Origin: Paraphoma chrysanthemicola
Lineage: Eukaryota; Ascomycota; Dothideomycetes; Pleosporales; Phaeosphaeriaceae
Reading direction: 5' to 3'
DNA length: 64,000 nucleotides
Assembly: GCA_020744225.1 (NCBI GenBank)
Contig: JAGMWG010000009.1
Coordinates: 1,674,001 to 1,738,000, forward strand
The notes beneath the pieces are model-generated. The model saw only the letters and a list, made by a program, of their open reading frames with translations, was not told where the DNA came from and ran no database searches. Each line of letters begins with the position of its first letter. Positions within the stretch are counted from its first letter, which is position 1. Of this stretch, positions 1 through 14,439 are shown piece by piece. The position numbers were made by a program, and so were the translations under genes.

Positions 1-2283
1 ACTATACTGTAAAAAATTTTAGTGTAAGATGTTTAGCAATAAAAAGTAAACTCTTACTCTATTTATTCTATTATAATAGAATAATAGATTAGTGTAAAAG
101 CCTTAATATAATAACAGAATAATAGAATAAAAGAAATATTAATATAATAACAGAATAAGTAATAGAATAACAGAATAAGATGCTTATATATACTTATACT
201 ACTTATAATACTTATAGATCTTATAGAACTTAGTAATATAATTCTTGGGTTTAGTATTAAAGAACTAATAGATAGTAATTATATGTCTATAAGGAATTTT
301 ATAATTCTAGAAAGTAAGATAAGAGAATTTCTAAGCCTTAAGCTAAACGAGACGAGTGTTCTAGTCTACTAGGTTTACTTAGTATACTAGAGCTACTATA
401 TTCTTATACTTCTAAGAAGTTATAAGATACTAGTTACTCTTTATAAGCTCTTTCTAGAAATATGCTATAGTATAGTTAGTATACTTCTTGTCTTTCTAGA
501 GGTTATAACGTCTTTTATATAACTTTAATATTATATATATCTATATATAATAAAGTAAATAGAGAATTAGTAAGTTATAAGCCTTCTATAGCTTAGTCTT
601 AGTCTAAATAGAAGAATAAGCTTTCTAATAGATTTACTTACTATCTATACGCTATTTATTAACTTAAAAATATTAGAATATATTTAACTAAACTGTAGGA
701 AATTAACTAGTAGTGCATATAATGTTGCGTAGCACTTTGTATTAATCTAATCTAGATAGTAACGCGCAGGAATAGAAAGAGACTTAATTTAATCTAAAAA
801 GACTTTAAATTTAGTCTTTAACTTAACTAGATAAGCAGCTCTAAATATCTTCTTAACCTTTCTTCTAAATTCGTTTCTAATATTCTCTATAAGATATTAC
901 GTATAGTAATAATAGAAATTCTTTAAGAAAACCTCTATAACAGCTAGTACTAGACCTTTTACTTAATTAGTAATAATTATAAGATACTTAAAATTATTAC
1001 GTTCTTTCTTAGTAGTATTAAGATTACCTAGAAAGTATTCTCTAAAACTATATAGAAAGCTAAGCTACAACTCTTTAGACTTATTTCTAGTGAATTTATA
1101 TATTAATAGTAGAATTTTCTTATTAGTGTTAAGTATTATAAGAATAAGAAGAACTAGGTTCTTATCTAACTTTATATAGGCACTATTAATATAGACAAAC
1201 TACTAAGAGTACTAAAATGTATAAATACAAGCTCTTAGTACTATATAGTACTATTTAAAGAATTTATTATCTTTTGTTAAGATAGTAGCGTTTACTCTCA
1301 AAGTAGTATAGTTTTCTTTATTATCTAGATCTATATCTATATTAAGTCTATTATCTATAATTATCTAAAGAAATAAAAGAATAAGCTAGAAGAACTTCGT
1401 CTTATCTATAAAGGCACTCTTTTAGATTTTCTTCTTTGCGTGCTACGCTTATAAGTACAATATCTAATTTAAGTGCTAAAGTCTTTTAGTAGTCTAGATC
1501 TAGTGTAACCTCGTTCAAAAGTTACTCTTAACTATATCTCTCTATTAGTAGATAATAAGCTTTACAGATCTTAATACTTTCTAATTCTAATAAGAGCTAA
1601 GATTATAGGTGTAAGAGACTAATTTCTAAAGCTTAAATTAATTAAATCGATTTATATAAGCAATCTAGAGAAAGAATTTATATCTAGTTTTCTTGCTTAA
1701 GTAGTAAATAGCGTAGAATCTTGTCTAATTACTAGAGGCTACCTTAAATAAAAGCTGCTAAGTTACTGTAACGTAAAGAACTAACTCTTTTACTTTATTA
1801 ATTAACGCAAATATCTATCTAATAAATAGAGTACTAGGTAAATTCTAGGAGAATACTATTATAGTTAATTATTATTATTTTTGTGTTAACCTTATGTTAG
1901 AACGCGTTAATTTGTTAATCGCGTTTAACGCGTAATAAGCTATTCTAATTTTAGTAAGTAGCTATATCTAACGCAAATAACAAGAAGTTCTACTACCTAA
2001 TACTAAAAAAAAATAATATTATAATATAGACTCTCTTTTTGTATAAACTACTTTTGTTTACTATCTAAGAGCGTTTAAGAGAGGCGTAGAGCCTATTAAT
2101 AGAATAGTAGTATACAGAATAGGAGCTGTAGTATGTAGAATAGAAATAGTAGTATTTAAGTAATCTTATAAGCTAACGTTACGTATGTAGTAGTATATTC
2201 AAAATAGTAGTAGATAGGAAATTATTACGCTAAGTAGTAGTGTAGCAGAAATTTACTAATAGTTATATACATAGTGTACAGAA

Positions 2284-2339
2284 CTAATTAGTTAGTAGAT
2301 TATCTACGTAACTATACAAGGTGTTCTAAGCTTATAACT
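2284..2339 (+). repeat. Dispersed 56-bp repeat, copy 1
   Basis: This stretch matches 13,989-14,044 at 52 of 56 positions. All four differences are transitions, as expected if two copies of one sequence were mutated independently by RIP. The second copy lies inside a Fot1-type element. The sequences on either side here do not match that element, so this is either a shared short insertion or a fragment. Confidence 0.7.
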
Positions 2340-5300
2340 TTAGATTATACTTGCTTGTAACACGTTATACGCTAGCTACAGCTAATAGAATATTAGTATT
2401 TTATTACTAATTAAAGTACTATAATAATTATAGAATACGTAATAATATTTAATAGTCTACTAATATTTACTAATAATAGATATTAAGAAGAGCAAAGCTT
2501 ACGCTTAAAGAAATTAGTCTAAATCTTTGTATAGTTCTCAAAGTGTAGAAAGCTACTATATACCTTATAGTAACTACTATTATAGAAATACACTTTCTTT
2601 AGCTTAAGCGTATAGTTATATATCTCTAAAGTAGTTAATATAGGTATTATAGTATCTTATATAGTAACTATTAATAGTAAGAGTATTAGTAATATATAAT
2701 AGATTTAAGATCTTCTAGAATACGCTCTTAAATTCTCTATACTAAAGGTAGATTAGCGTATAACCTTTTTAGCTTACGGAATAGCTTACCTCTTTAGTGT
2801 GTATTTATTCTTCTAATTAGAGTTAAGATTCTTAAGACTTCTTATAGCCTTCTAACTATCTCTAGTTATTATTACTAACTAATTCAAGATATTTATATTA
2901 ATAACTAGAATTATTATAAGTAGTTTACTAGTAGTCTAACTAATATAATCTAAGAAGATTAACTATTTTAGATTATAGTAAGAGAATAGAACTGTGAAAT
3001 ACACCTTTCTTAAAGTTAGCCTCTTAATTTACTACCTTATCTAACTATAACAGATTTACGAAATAAGAGAATCTGTCTATTACTAGTACTTAAGATACAA
3101 CAGTCTTTACTCTTTAATTAACAGCTACTACTTAAAGTATATTACTTCTACTAAAGAAAGAGCTCTAAATTCTAATCTTTACTAAATCTACTTCTAGTTA
3201 TATTTAACTATATATAATTCTATTAGAAATATTCTTTGTCTAGAGCGTTATATTAGCTTCTAGTCTAAGCTAACTTACGCCTATATTACTTTACCTAAAG
3301 CCTCTATTATTAAAGATAAGGTAAGTAATAAGTAGAGCTAAGGTAAGGTATTCTGCAACTACTATTAGACTACTATCTCTTACTTCTAAGAAGTTATAAG
3401 TAATAATAACATAGAGTAGCTTTTCTCTAACTAAGTAATTTATAGAAGTGTAGAATAAGCCGTATAACGTAATATTATTACCTATTTAAAAGAAAACCTC
3501 TTCTATACTTATAATTATTAAGATTAATTAAGATAAGAGCTAGAGTAAGTAATTTGTTAGAGAAAATAATTAGAGTATAGTGTTAGATAGTAGGCTTAAA
3601 TGTCTTAAGAAGATCTAATATATTAAGAGCTACTAGTTATACCTTTACAGATCTATAGTTAAGTAGTAACTCTTTCTACTCTAAGTAAGAGACTAAACTT
3701 TACGTATATAGAACTATAAGTAATTACGAGTTTTAGCGTAAACTCTAATTACTAAAGTTCTCTTACAAAAAAATAGATTTAAATTAACTTTGTGTATTTA
3801 GTTTAAAAGCTTAATTACAAATTCTTACACTGTAAGAGAGAGAGTAAAAGAAGTTATACTAAGATATATCTAAGAATAAGTCTAAGAAAGCTGTATAAGT
3901 TATAGCTAAAAGCTATACTATATTTTGTGTTACTATAAATAATCTAAACTTCTTTAATAAAGTAGCCTTAGCTAAAACTCTAGCACTTAGCCTTATAGAG
4001 AATCTAAATTACCTAGAGTATATCTATACTAATTCTCTAATAGCTTAAGCTAGAGATACAATTGTATAAAAAGAGCGTGCTTTAGTTACACTTAGCTGTC
4101 TTCTCTTAATGATACGTATACGTTATCTAGTGTATATTATAGCTGTTAGATACTGTATTTTTCTAACTTAATTTAACGCCTATTCTAACTATTAGCTCTT
4201 TATCTAACTATCTAAAATTCTATACAATTAATTTATTATAAGCTTTAATACAGAACTTATACACTAATTAGATATTAAAAGTATAAACTTAGCGTAATTT
4301 ATTATTAGTTTTAAGGTAATAGCTAACGTTTTAAAGTGCCTGTTATTTAAGGTAGTATATATTAAGTAGGTTTAGTAGAGCTAGTCTCTATAGTATTAAA
4401 TACTAGTAAGTTAGAAATTATACGTCTAGTAAATATTTAGATAACGTAAATAATACTAATAATATATAGCTTACTACATTAACTTATTCTACTCTTAAAG
4501 ACTTATAGAAGAAAATCTAGAAAATATAAATGCTTACTAAAAAGCTATTTAGTATTAATATTACTCTACTTCCTATAATAAGATCTTCTCTATATACTAA
4601 ATATGCGTAAGTATGTATTAATAAAGGTATTAAGGTCGTAGAGACTACTAGTAACTCTTCTAGACCTGTTATTAAGTAATTAAAGGCTGCTAGAATTATT
4701 ATTATTTACAAATACACTATAATATAACACTCGTAAGCTGCAGTAAAGTTAGGCGTTAACTTTCTCTTAATTAATAGCTTTAAATGCGTAGGCTACGTTA
4801 GTAAGTCTAATATTACTAATCTTATTCTCTTAATAAAGGTAAGATAAACACTAAGTATACTATTTATTACCTCTAGAGAATTTATAGATAGTTAAGAACT
4901 AGCAGCTGCACTAGCTCTAGGAGCTAAGAGTATTAATATAAGTATATAGTTTATGTGCACTATTAAGATACTAATTTATAATAATATTAAGTAAGTAATT
5001 ATTAACGCCTTAGAATATAACACTTAGCTTATAATAAGAAGATAGTCTAACACTTTAAGGTACTTTAAGAATATAGTCTCTAATAATACTCTTAAGATTA
5101 AGAAAATAAGTATAACTAGTAAATTTAAGAAGATTATACTCTATGTCTCTAGAAAGCGTAGATAAGAGGTCTTTCTTAATAGTAATAAGAAATTTAGTGT
5201 CTAGACTACTAGCTAGGTTATTAGTTTAATTAATAATATTCCTACCTATTAGAAGTTATTAATAAGAATTAAGAGAGAGACTGTTAAAGTAGTAGAGAGA

Positions 5301-6185
5301 ATTAAGAAGTTTTTACTGTAGGCTTAGAGCTAGAGTAAGCTATAACCTAGTAGTTTATTAGTACTAGAAGTAGAGTAAGTAAGCTATATAATAACCTAAG
5401 AAGATATTTTCTTACTTACCTTCCTACTTTAAGAAGAGCTAATAGAGTAATAATTAGTGCTAGAAAACGCTTATATAAATATCTTTAGATCTTAATATAT
5501 AAACTTAGTTAGTAATAATATATAGTGTTTAATTCTACACTTCTCTAGAATAATACTATAAGTAGCTAACTAATCTTTTTATTAAGAGGTGCTCTAGTTT
5601 AGGTTTAGTAAGGTATAATACAATAAAATAGAAGGTAGTAGTAGCTACTTAAACGCAATGTTTTATTATATTGTAGAGACTACTATAAGAAGAGAAATTA
5701 GATAACTAATTATAGAGTTACTTTCTAGTAGAGTACTTCGAACTTACCTAACAGCCTTAACGCTAAACGAGCAATAATTTCTATAATATCTTATGTACGC
5801 TAGAGAGAATATTAGATAGTTTAACGTATTACTATAAAACTAGCTTAACTATATTAATTATTTTAAGAGATTATAACTATCTTAAGTAATAGAAGAAAAC
5901 CTAGAGTACTCTAGAGAAGTTAAGGCGCTCTAATTACACCTTATAGCTTTAAGGTATTACTTATTAAGAATATTTAGTTTAAGTATAATAAGATACTATA
6001 GATCTATTCTAATTACTTATACTATAATAGTTATAGATAGAACTATAAAATAAAAGAATACACTTTATGCACTTATCTATAATAAAAATAATAAGTAAGA
6101 AGTATAAAAATTAGCTTCTTAATAATATAGTTAAGATTTATTACTATACTAACTATAATATTTTTCTACGTTCTTATTAAATTTA

Positions 6186-6338
6186 TACTCTTAAGTCTAT
6201 ATACATTTAGTAAAGGTTAGATATTACGTATCTAGGCTATAGTTTACTAGCTTTCTATACTAGCTTCTACTTCTTCTTAAAGGTAGCTAAGTCTTCTTTT
6301 GTATTCTTAGTCTCTAGTAAGAAACGTAAATACTGCGC
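6186..6338 (-). pseudogene. Decayed coding fragment, unknown family
   Basis: Read on the minus strand, about 51 codons are open except for TAG codons that could derive from CAG or TGG. The frame starts with residues A-Q-Y-L-R-F-L-L and contains K-N-T-K-E-D-L-A-T-F. The amino-acid mix looks like a real helical protein rather than random AT-rich translation. The family is not recognised. It is probably part of a transposon-encoded protein. Confidence 0.3.
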
Positions 6339-9300
6339 GTTAATTAAATTATTCTTACGCTAAACACTAGCTGTCTTCTACGTCTTACGTAGTATAGCGT
6401 ACGTTACTGTAATTAAGTTAGAACTAACGTTTACTACCTTTAAAGCTAACGATAATACTTCTTTAACTATAATCTCTAAAAACACTAAGATTCTATTAAT
6501 TAGATTGTACTATAGTGCCTTATTAGTAAATAATATACAGCTAATTATTGTAATTTTAGTAGTAAGTAGTATACTTACGTTATGCACTAGATATAGAGAG
6601 CTACTACTACTAGTATAAATTCTACGTAGAGCTTTAGAAAGTCTAAATATTATAGTTAGTAAGACTATAGTTATATTACTATTAGGTAGTTAAGTTAGTA
6701 ATAGATAACAAAAGGTTCTAAACAGTACTTCTACTATATAGAGTTTACTTTTAACTTAGTAAACGAGTATAATATAGTAAGAATAAAATAAATTCTATCT
6801 TAGTATTAAGAATTATAAGACTTACTAGTTTAATATAATCTTAAAGCTACTACTTATAGTAAACTTATTAACTGCTACAATAATAGGCTTCTTGCTAATT
6901 CTTTAGCTAATACCTCTAAATTTAGTAACTAGGTTTAATGCTAGTAACGTATCTAGGTCGTAATTACCTAACTTAATTAGATCTTATCTAGTATAGAAGG
7001 CTTTAGGTTCTACACTAGTAATAATAGCTACACGTAGTGTTAGCTCCTAGTTAAACTACTTAAAAATACAGTATATATAATATTGCACTAGAGTAGAAAG
7101 AGAGTTTATCTATTTAGCTTAGATAATTATTACGAGAAGAATGTACGCTTTAGAAACAGATAGTAGTATAGATAGATCTAGTAGCAGGAGTTTTAATTCT
7201 GTATTTAGGTCTAATATTTTTATAATTAAAGTATAAGAGAGTAGTTAAGTAGTAATTAGTAAGAGAAGGTGCTTAACTATTTATTCTTACTTCTAGTATA
7301 TTTTTTCTAATAGTAGATAGCCTTAGTATAGTATTTTAGAAAGAGTTTACTTCTAGAGCTAGTTAAGTAGCTATATTATCTATAGCTCTAGAATAAGTTC
7401 TATACTTTAAAGTCTATAAGACTTAAAGTATAAATAAAGGTAAAAACGTAAATATAACATACCTAGTATTAGATTCATATCCTAGAGATTTTCTAGCTTT
7501 AGTAATTATTAATTATAGAAGTAGACTTTTAGATAAGACGAGTCTATTAGTCTAGGCCTTCTTCCTCTAATTAGAAGCTAAGGCTTATAAAATAGTCTCC
7601 TACAGCTCTCTATAAGAGAGCTGTAAGAAGAGCTTAAAAGACTAAGTAAATTCTAGAGAGATCTGCTCTATGTAGTTCCGTAGAAGCTCTAGCTAATATT
7701 AGGTATTTAGCACCTTTCTAATAGAGTACTAGTAGTCTTTGTATTACACTTAAAGAAAGTAATAATATTAACTAATATTAACTATAACATACTCTCTTAT
7801 ACTATAAGAATACTACGTAATATATAGTAGTATATTAACTCTTAATATTATAATTATAAGCTAACTATAATTTCCTATAAAAAAGAGATTATCTAACCTT
7901 ATATTAATCTATACTAGTAGAATATAAAAGAAGTCTATCTATAAATTAATGCGCACTAACTTTCTTACTATATTTGTTTTTATATTATCTATAATTTAAA
8001 CTTGTAATTATATAATAACTTACTTCTATAGTTCTTATATAAGCTTACTAGCTCCTTATATTAATATACTACTTCTTATTAAGCTTATAAAGATATTGCT
8101 TAAGCTAGCTTATGTATAGCTAATTAAAACAAGAAGAGTTAATATTACGAGAATTTAGACCTATTTTAAGACCTAAAGATCTCTTACTATTAAGTATAAT
8201 TTGCGTAAGTAGCTAGAACTACATAGTGTTCTTTATGTAGCTAGTCTATATGTATCTTTCTTTTTAAGTAGACTTATTATTATTAAATAAAGAAGAAGTT
8301 TAAAAAGTCTCTCTAAGTAAGATTAACTTACGTAATATCTATATTCTTCTCTAATTATATATAATCTTTAATACAGCTAAGTCTATACCTAATAGATAAA
8401 TAAAATTTCTTATGTAGAAAATTATTAAATAAAGAGCTTTATTAATAATTAGTAAATACTTATAAGTATATATAAGTAGTTTACTAATAGCTATACTTAT
8501 TACGAGTACATAGAGGTTAGTACTACTAACTTTTATAAACATCTATAGTATTTAAGAGTTAACGTTAGCCTTACTTAATATCTTAAGTGCACCTACGAAT
8601 AATATACAGCGTTTCTTAAATAAAGAATATAATATCTAGTTAAGAAGGTGTTTAAGATATACTAACTTAGTACTAGTCTAGAAATAGGTCTCTAGGCAGA
8701 AAAGGTTAGTCTCTAACTCTTTAACTATAACCTTAGGAATAGTGTTGTACATAATACCTAACGAGCTGTCTAGAATAATTATATACGTAAGAGTTCTAAG
8801 GTAAAGGCTTTAGCTAGATATAAGTACTAAAAAAGACTACAGAATACGTACTAAATAAACTCTTCTTTTAAGATAAAGTCTTTCTAGTAAAAGGTATTCT
8901 TTATAATATTGTAAAGATTCTTATACTAGCTATTCTAAAAGCTAAGTTTACGCTCTATCTAAGAACGTATTAGTATACCTCTTTACTAATAGAGTCTACT
9001 TACGTTAATAATATTAGTAAATTAGCTTTGTCTTACTCTTTGTTTTGTAATAGAGCTTTCTTTAAAGATTTAATAGATATATATAGTAAGCTTAGCTTAT
9101 AGTGCTCTTAACTATTATTCTAAGTACGCTGCGTTTAAGGCTAAATACATAGTAGTGCTCTTAAAATATTCGTTAGTAAATACTATTATTTCTATAATAT
9201 TAGCCTAGCTATAGGCACGCTCTCTTATATTAATATTAGATAAATAGCTAGTAGATAAAAGTACTATACTAGCAACAAGAACAGCTAGTATTTCTAAGAC

Positions 9301-10933
9301 ATAAAAAGTTGCCTAGTAAATTGTAAGCTAGTAGATATACTAAGAGCTCTAGTACTCTTCTATAAATCTTATTAAACTATCTAGCCTAAATAAGGTATAA
9401 TATTTACTAATAATTTAAGAATTCTACTTATGTAAATACATAACCTAACCTAAGTACTTACTATAGACTATATTTTTTAAGCTTAATATAATCTTATTAC
9501 TTACTATTAAGTAGTTACTATATTCTATAGTCTTAATACAGTTAAGTAAAGGCGTCTAGAATTTACTAAATTTAGAGATATACTAGAGAAAATTAATTAC
9601 CTTAATTCTTATGCTGTTAAATTCTGCGTTATATAACTTGTATACGCTTAGAGAGTTCTTATTATTAGAATCTAGGCTCTAAGAAAAAATATATAATATA
9701 GTAGTATTATTAGCTTCTATTATAGTAATAGAGCTAAGAAGACTCTATATTTGTACTTAATTTTTATAAGTGTATAATAACCTTCTTATAAAAGGTAAAG
9801 GTAATAGAGATAGTATAAGTCTAGAGTTAAATATCTAATAAAGCTTAAGGTTAGAGATAGTTCTAAAAAATAAGAAAAGTAATTAAGAAGTACTATTAAG
9901 AGCAGATTTATAATAAATATCTAATTCTAACTACCTAATTAGATTGTCTTATAGTAGCTCTAGTAAAGAATAATTATACTAATTAGAGAATATCTTAACT
10001 TTATTTCTTGCTTTAAGGCTAATAGAACTCTAACTAAGAAGTTTACTTACTACTCTTCTAGAGAAGTTAGCTGTATTCTTACTACGTAAGGTATAAGTAT
10101 TATTATATTAACAAAAAGCATCTCTAATTTATAGACTTTAGGTTAGTTTATAGTTTATCTTAAGAAGATAAGCGCTCTCTTTAACTACAGAATAATAACA
10201 TACCTTTAATTAAACCTCTTGCTATAAGTCGTGTATACAAACTAGTAGATATTACTATCTTAATATTAGTTAGCTCTAATTACTATACGTATATTAATAT
10301 AATAGCTCTAAAATAGTAATAACTACTATAATAGAGCTTTATTATAATAAATCTTATTAAACTTACGAGTTAATAGATATTATTTTAAATAATCTGTGTA
10401 GCTAAAAGTGTTGTAGTAGATTAGATAATAGTTAGCTCTTATTACTAGAGCTGCGTTAATTAATCTTAATAAGTCTTAAAGTAGGAATAGAGACTAGTTA
10501 TAATAATTTAAAGTAACTTAAATAGTAGATTAGAATTTTAGTAGTTATAATATATAAAAGATAGTACTACTTCTAGTCTACGACACTCTTAAGGCCTACT
10601 CTGCCTTAATTCTTCTTATTATTTCTAAAGCGCTAGTAGTTAGAAAACCTTACTAAGGTATACTAAGTAGAGTACTAAGTTATAGAGTAGGAGTCTAAAT
10701 AACGTAGTAGGTAGAATAAGATTATTTATTAAAGGCCTACTCTTTATCTAGAATTAGATAGATATATATAATTTAAGAGCTTATAGGAGTATATAGCGTT
10801 CTAGTAGAGTATAAGTCTAGGTTATAAATATTATGCATAATATAATGTAACGTAAGCGCAGTAATCTACCTACTAATATTTTTACTAACTAATCTTTAGC
10901 TTTATTAAATTTTATCTTTACAAGGCTACGCTA

Positions 10934-10942
10934 TTACTAGAG
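10934..10942 (+). repeat. 9-bp target-site duplication, left
   Basis: ttactagag immediately precedes the left terminal inverted repeat of the MULE and recurs exactly at 13,126-13,134, directly after the right repeat. Confidence 0.75.
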
Positions 10943-13125
10943 AGCTAGTATAATTTATTCTCTTGTTTTTAAGATTTATTCTTTGTTTAAGATTTATCTT
11001 CTATTTAAGATTTATCTCTTACACTAGTGTTAGCAGAAACTAACTACTTAAGTAAGCTTAGTGTATAATCTATAATCGCGACTCTAGCACGATATTAACG
11101 TATCTTTACACTATGTTTACTACTTTCTTTCTCTCTCTATATTATAATTAGTAATTTTTAGTTCTATATATAAGAGTATAGAAGCTATTACAGCTTCTCT
11201 AAACCTTCTCTATAACTCTTACAAAGAGGTATATAATTCTCTTAAGATACATAGTATATAATATAGCTATAGCTTTGTTCTTAAGTAAAGTAAGCCTTAT
11301 AACTTAGATATTAAGATACGATACTATTATTATTGTAACTAATTTTAGACCTACTAATTAAGTATAACGAGACTAAATATAAGTACGCGTGTATTAGAAT
11401 ACTTCTTTAAGCTAGTTATTTTTAAGGTAAAGTATAGTAAGTAATAGAAGCTAGAGGTTTTATAAAAGCACTATAACTACTTCTATTAATTAATCTAAGT
11501 GCGTATAACGTATACTATAGGCGAATAGCAGCACATAAGAAATTAATTAAGTTAATAATCTAAGTAGAGATACAGCTAATGTAGATTCTTACTGCAATCT
11601 AAACTAAAGACTAAGATATACTAATATCTACTACTAATATCTAAGGTAAGAGAAAAATAATTAGAGAGAGACATTTAAATAGAAGAAGTCTAATAGAGGT
11701 ACTACTAAACAATCTAGCTACAGTAGACTAGGTTTTTGCTGTTAAAAAGAATAATAATAATTATATCTAGAACCTCTTCTTTACCTATTAGAAGTAGGTA
11801 GAGCTTCTACTAGTAAACTCTAACGTTTTACTAATAGACTATATATATTAAATAAATAAGTATAAGCTTTCTCTACTATATATACTAGAATATACTAACT
11901 TGTAGACGTTCTTCTCTATAGGCTTCTACTTTCTTAGTAATAAGATGTATATAGACTACTATTAAGTAATTATAAACTTTCTTCTTAAAATAAGCGTATA
12001 ATAACTACGTGTATTTATTAGTAATTAAGAAGAAGTATTAAAGAAGTTAGCGCACTTACTTCTTCTAGGAGTTCTATAACTCTTGTGTATATAGTATATT
12101 AATAAGAACGTTTAGACGAAAGTATAATAGATATAGTAAGACGCTAATAGTATAATAAAAGAAGAGAAGTAGAGTATTACTAAGTAAAGAGCTTTATTTA
12201 TAAAGTATTAGAGTTAGGTATACTAGCTCTAAACGCTAAGAGCGCTTTAAAGTAGCTCTTTTATAGATTAAATAAGTTAAGACTAATAAGAGTAGCTTAT
12301 CTACGTAAAGAGACTACTAGAGTTCTAATTTAAATAAAATAATTTACTTAAAGACTATAATTACTAGCTAGAGCTTTACAGGTACCTATAAGAAAACTAA
12401 TACCTAATACGTATAGAGTAAGTAGCTACTTAGACCTCTTATTACTATTACTATAATATAATTCCGAGCTTACTAGTTAAAGGAATATATAAGGTCTTAA
12501 AGAACTATCTTATAACCTTAATAGGTAACTTACTTTGTGTTATTAGAAGAATTAAGTAGATAGTTAAGAGTTAATATAATAAGTATAAAAAGGAGATTAC
12601 TTCTTTAATATACACTACTAAGTTTTAATATAAGCTTAAGTCTATACTCTTTCTTTCTCTTAGTATCTATAAAGTTCTTATACTACTAGCTATTAAACGT
12701 ATTAGGTAATAAGATCTGCTATACTAGAAAGAGTAACAACAGTATTATAGTAAGTATTCTTGTTTAGGCCTCTTTAAGAAAACAAATAGTCTTTTATACT
12801 ACTATACGCTATAAGAAGTAATTACTACTAGATCTACGCTACGATTAAATTACCTCTATAATAATTATTTGTAGTAGCAGCTCTAGAAGTCTAGAAAAGC
12901 CTTAGACTGCGTAAGAGATAACAGTATAAGTAAATAAAAATTCTAGTAATATAAATAATCTAAGTACAGCCTCTCTTTACACGTACTTATATCTAAATAA
13001 AAAGAATACTATAATCTATATAGTACTAGAAAAAGTCTAGCTAGCGTAAGAAACAAATCTTAAACAAGAAATAAATCTTAAACAAGAGATAAATCTTAAA
13101 AACAGAAGAATAAATTACACTAGCC
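10943..13125 (+). mobile_element. Mutator-like (MULE) DNA transposon, full length
   Basis: A 2,183-bp element with terminal inverted repeats of about 90 bp (10,943-11,034 and 13,037-13,125). The repeats match over nearly their whole length apart from RIP-type transitions and small differences. Both carry three tandem copies of a 16-18 bp unit containing tttaagattta. The element is flanked by an identical 9-bp duplication, ttactagag, at 10,934-10,942 and 13,126-13,134. Long TIRs with a 9-bp duplication are typical of Mutator-like elements. The interior encodes a decayed MULE transposase on the plus strand. The survival of both TIRs and of the duplication shows a simple insertion later silenced by RIP. 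Confidence 0.85.
11650..12860 (+). pseudogene. MULE transposase, destroyed by RIP
   Basis: Plus-strand frame containing codon position 11,813. Near 11.82 kb it reads N-V-L-L-I-D followed by a stretch ending N-K-Y-K-L, which is the start of the DDE catalytic core of fungal MULE transposases (usual form: V-L-L-x-D-x-T-Y-x-T-N). The D of L-L-I-D is the first catalytic aspartate. A later part near 12.5-12.6 kb resembles the region after the catalytic core in fungal MULEs. The frame holds many TAA/TAG codons where Gln, Arg or Trp is expected, so it cannot make protein. Exact ends are uncertain because start codons are lost. Confidence 0.7.
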
Positions 13126-13134
13126 TTACTAGAG
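13126..13134 (+). repeat. 9-bp target-site duplication, right
   Basis: Exact copy of the 9 bases found before the left terminal inverted repeat of the MULE. Confidence 0.75.
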
Positions 13135-13988
13135 ATATTATATACAAAGAGTTATCTAAAATACTTTATATAAAAACTATAAGAATACTACTCTCTCTAT
13201 AGATTTCTTAGAATAAGCTCTATATAACATTATTCTACTAACTTTAAAACTTTCTAAGAGAAAAAAACTATTAAAGCTAAGTTACTCTATTTCTTATAAA
13301 TCGTATTAAAAAGATTCTTAACTACTTTAAACTTATAACTTTAGAAAGTCTAGATCTTCTTCTATAATCTAATAGATTACGCTACTAGATTATCTAGTAA
13401 CTAATAAGCTAGTTATACTAAGATATCTACCTACTAACGTAAAATAGCTAAAAAGTAGCAGCTCTGTAATATTCTATAGTACTATATATTATTAGATATA
13501 ATAGAATATAATAGAGGTCTTAAGTGAACACTATAATACTAAATATATTATTCTTTATACAAGAAGCGTTTATACACTATAAATTAATTTAAAGCTTATA
13601 ACAACGTCTATCTACTCTAACTTATAACTTAAAAAGCTAACTTTTAAGAGTTAAGTTATAACGTAAACTATTAGTAAGTAATCTATATTACTAAGTAACC
13701 TAAAAAAGCTTAGTATAACTAATATACATTTTAAATCTTTAATTTTATTGCTATTAAACAAGAAGCTAGTGTACGTTATACTTATATCTAATTTAGAAGA
13801 TGCTTTAGTATCTTTTTTATATATTTACGCGTTGTATCTAGTCTTACTATAGTTCTTATAGCGCTATAAAGTTAGTTAAGCTAGTTCTTAATTACTACTA
13901 CTATAAGTAGTTAGGTATAAGAGACGTAGTATATTAATCTAATAACTAAGAGGTCTATAATATAGGTTTAAATACATAAAGTAGTAAG

Positions 13989-14044
13989 CTAATTAGCTAG
14001 TAGATTATCTACGTAACTATATAAGGTACTCTAAGCTTATAACT
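13989..14044 (+). repeat. Dispersed 56-bp repeat, copy 2
   Basis: Matches 2,284-2,339 with four transitions. It lies in the part of the Fot1-type element between the transposase end and the left inverted repeat. Confidence 0.7.
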
Positions 14045-14439
14045 ACTATAAGTCTTCTTTAATTACTAAGGCGCTGTAGACGCCTTAGTAGCTACTTATA
14101 CTACTGTAGTTCTATACTCTATAGTGCTACTCTACTAAATCTACTTTCTTTTATATAATTTCTGCTTAGTTATTACTACTAATTACTTCTTAACCTTATA
14201 AATACAGGTAATAAGTAGTACGTTCTAGTATAGTATAAGTTTAGCTTCTTTTATAAGCTGTAAGAAGTATATTTATATAGTAATAGGTAATTAAGTAAAA
14301 GACTTACGTATAAGCTTTAACTAAGACCTAAACTTATATGTATTACTTAGAGTCTTTAACTACTACAGTATCTCTAGGAGAAGAAGTTCTAGTAGAGTAC
14401 GTAGCTGTACTTTAAGGTAATCTAATACTACCTACGCGT

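Larger units (their letters stand above)
1..10933. repeat. Unassigned RIP-decayed repeats, no gene
   Basis: No intact gene. Partial reading frames with only RIP-type stops (TAA, TAG) appear on both strands, which points to decayed coding repeats. None could be tied to a named family with confidence. One frame on the minus strand near 6.2-6.3 kb and a dispersed 56-bp repeat at 2.28 kb are listed separately. Confidence 0.8.

Noticed and set aside
8351..8542. Open frame of 63 codons on the minus strand
   Set aside because: It lies within RIP-mutated AT-rich DNA and its residues are almost all I, L, Y, K, N. Chance or decayed sequence.
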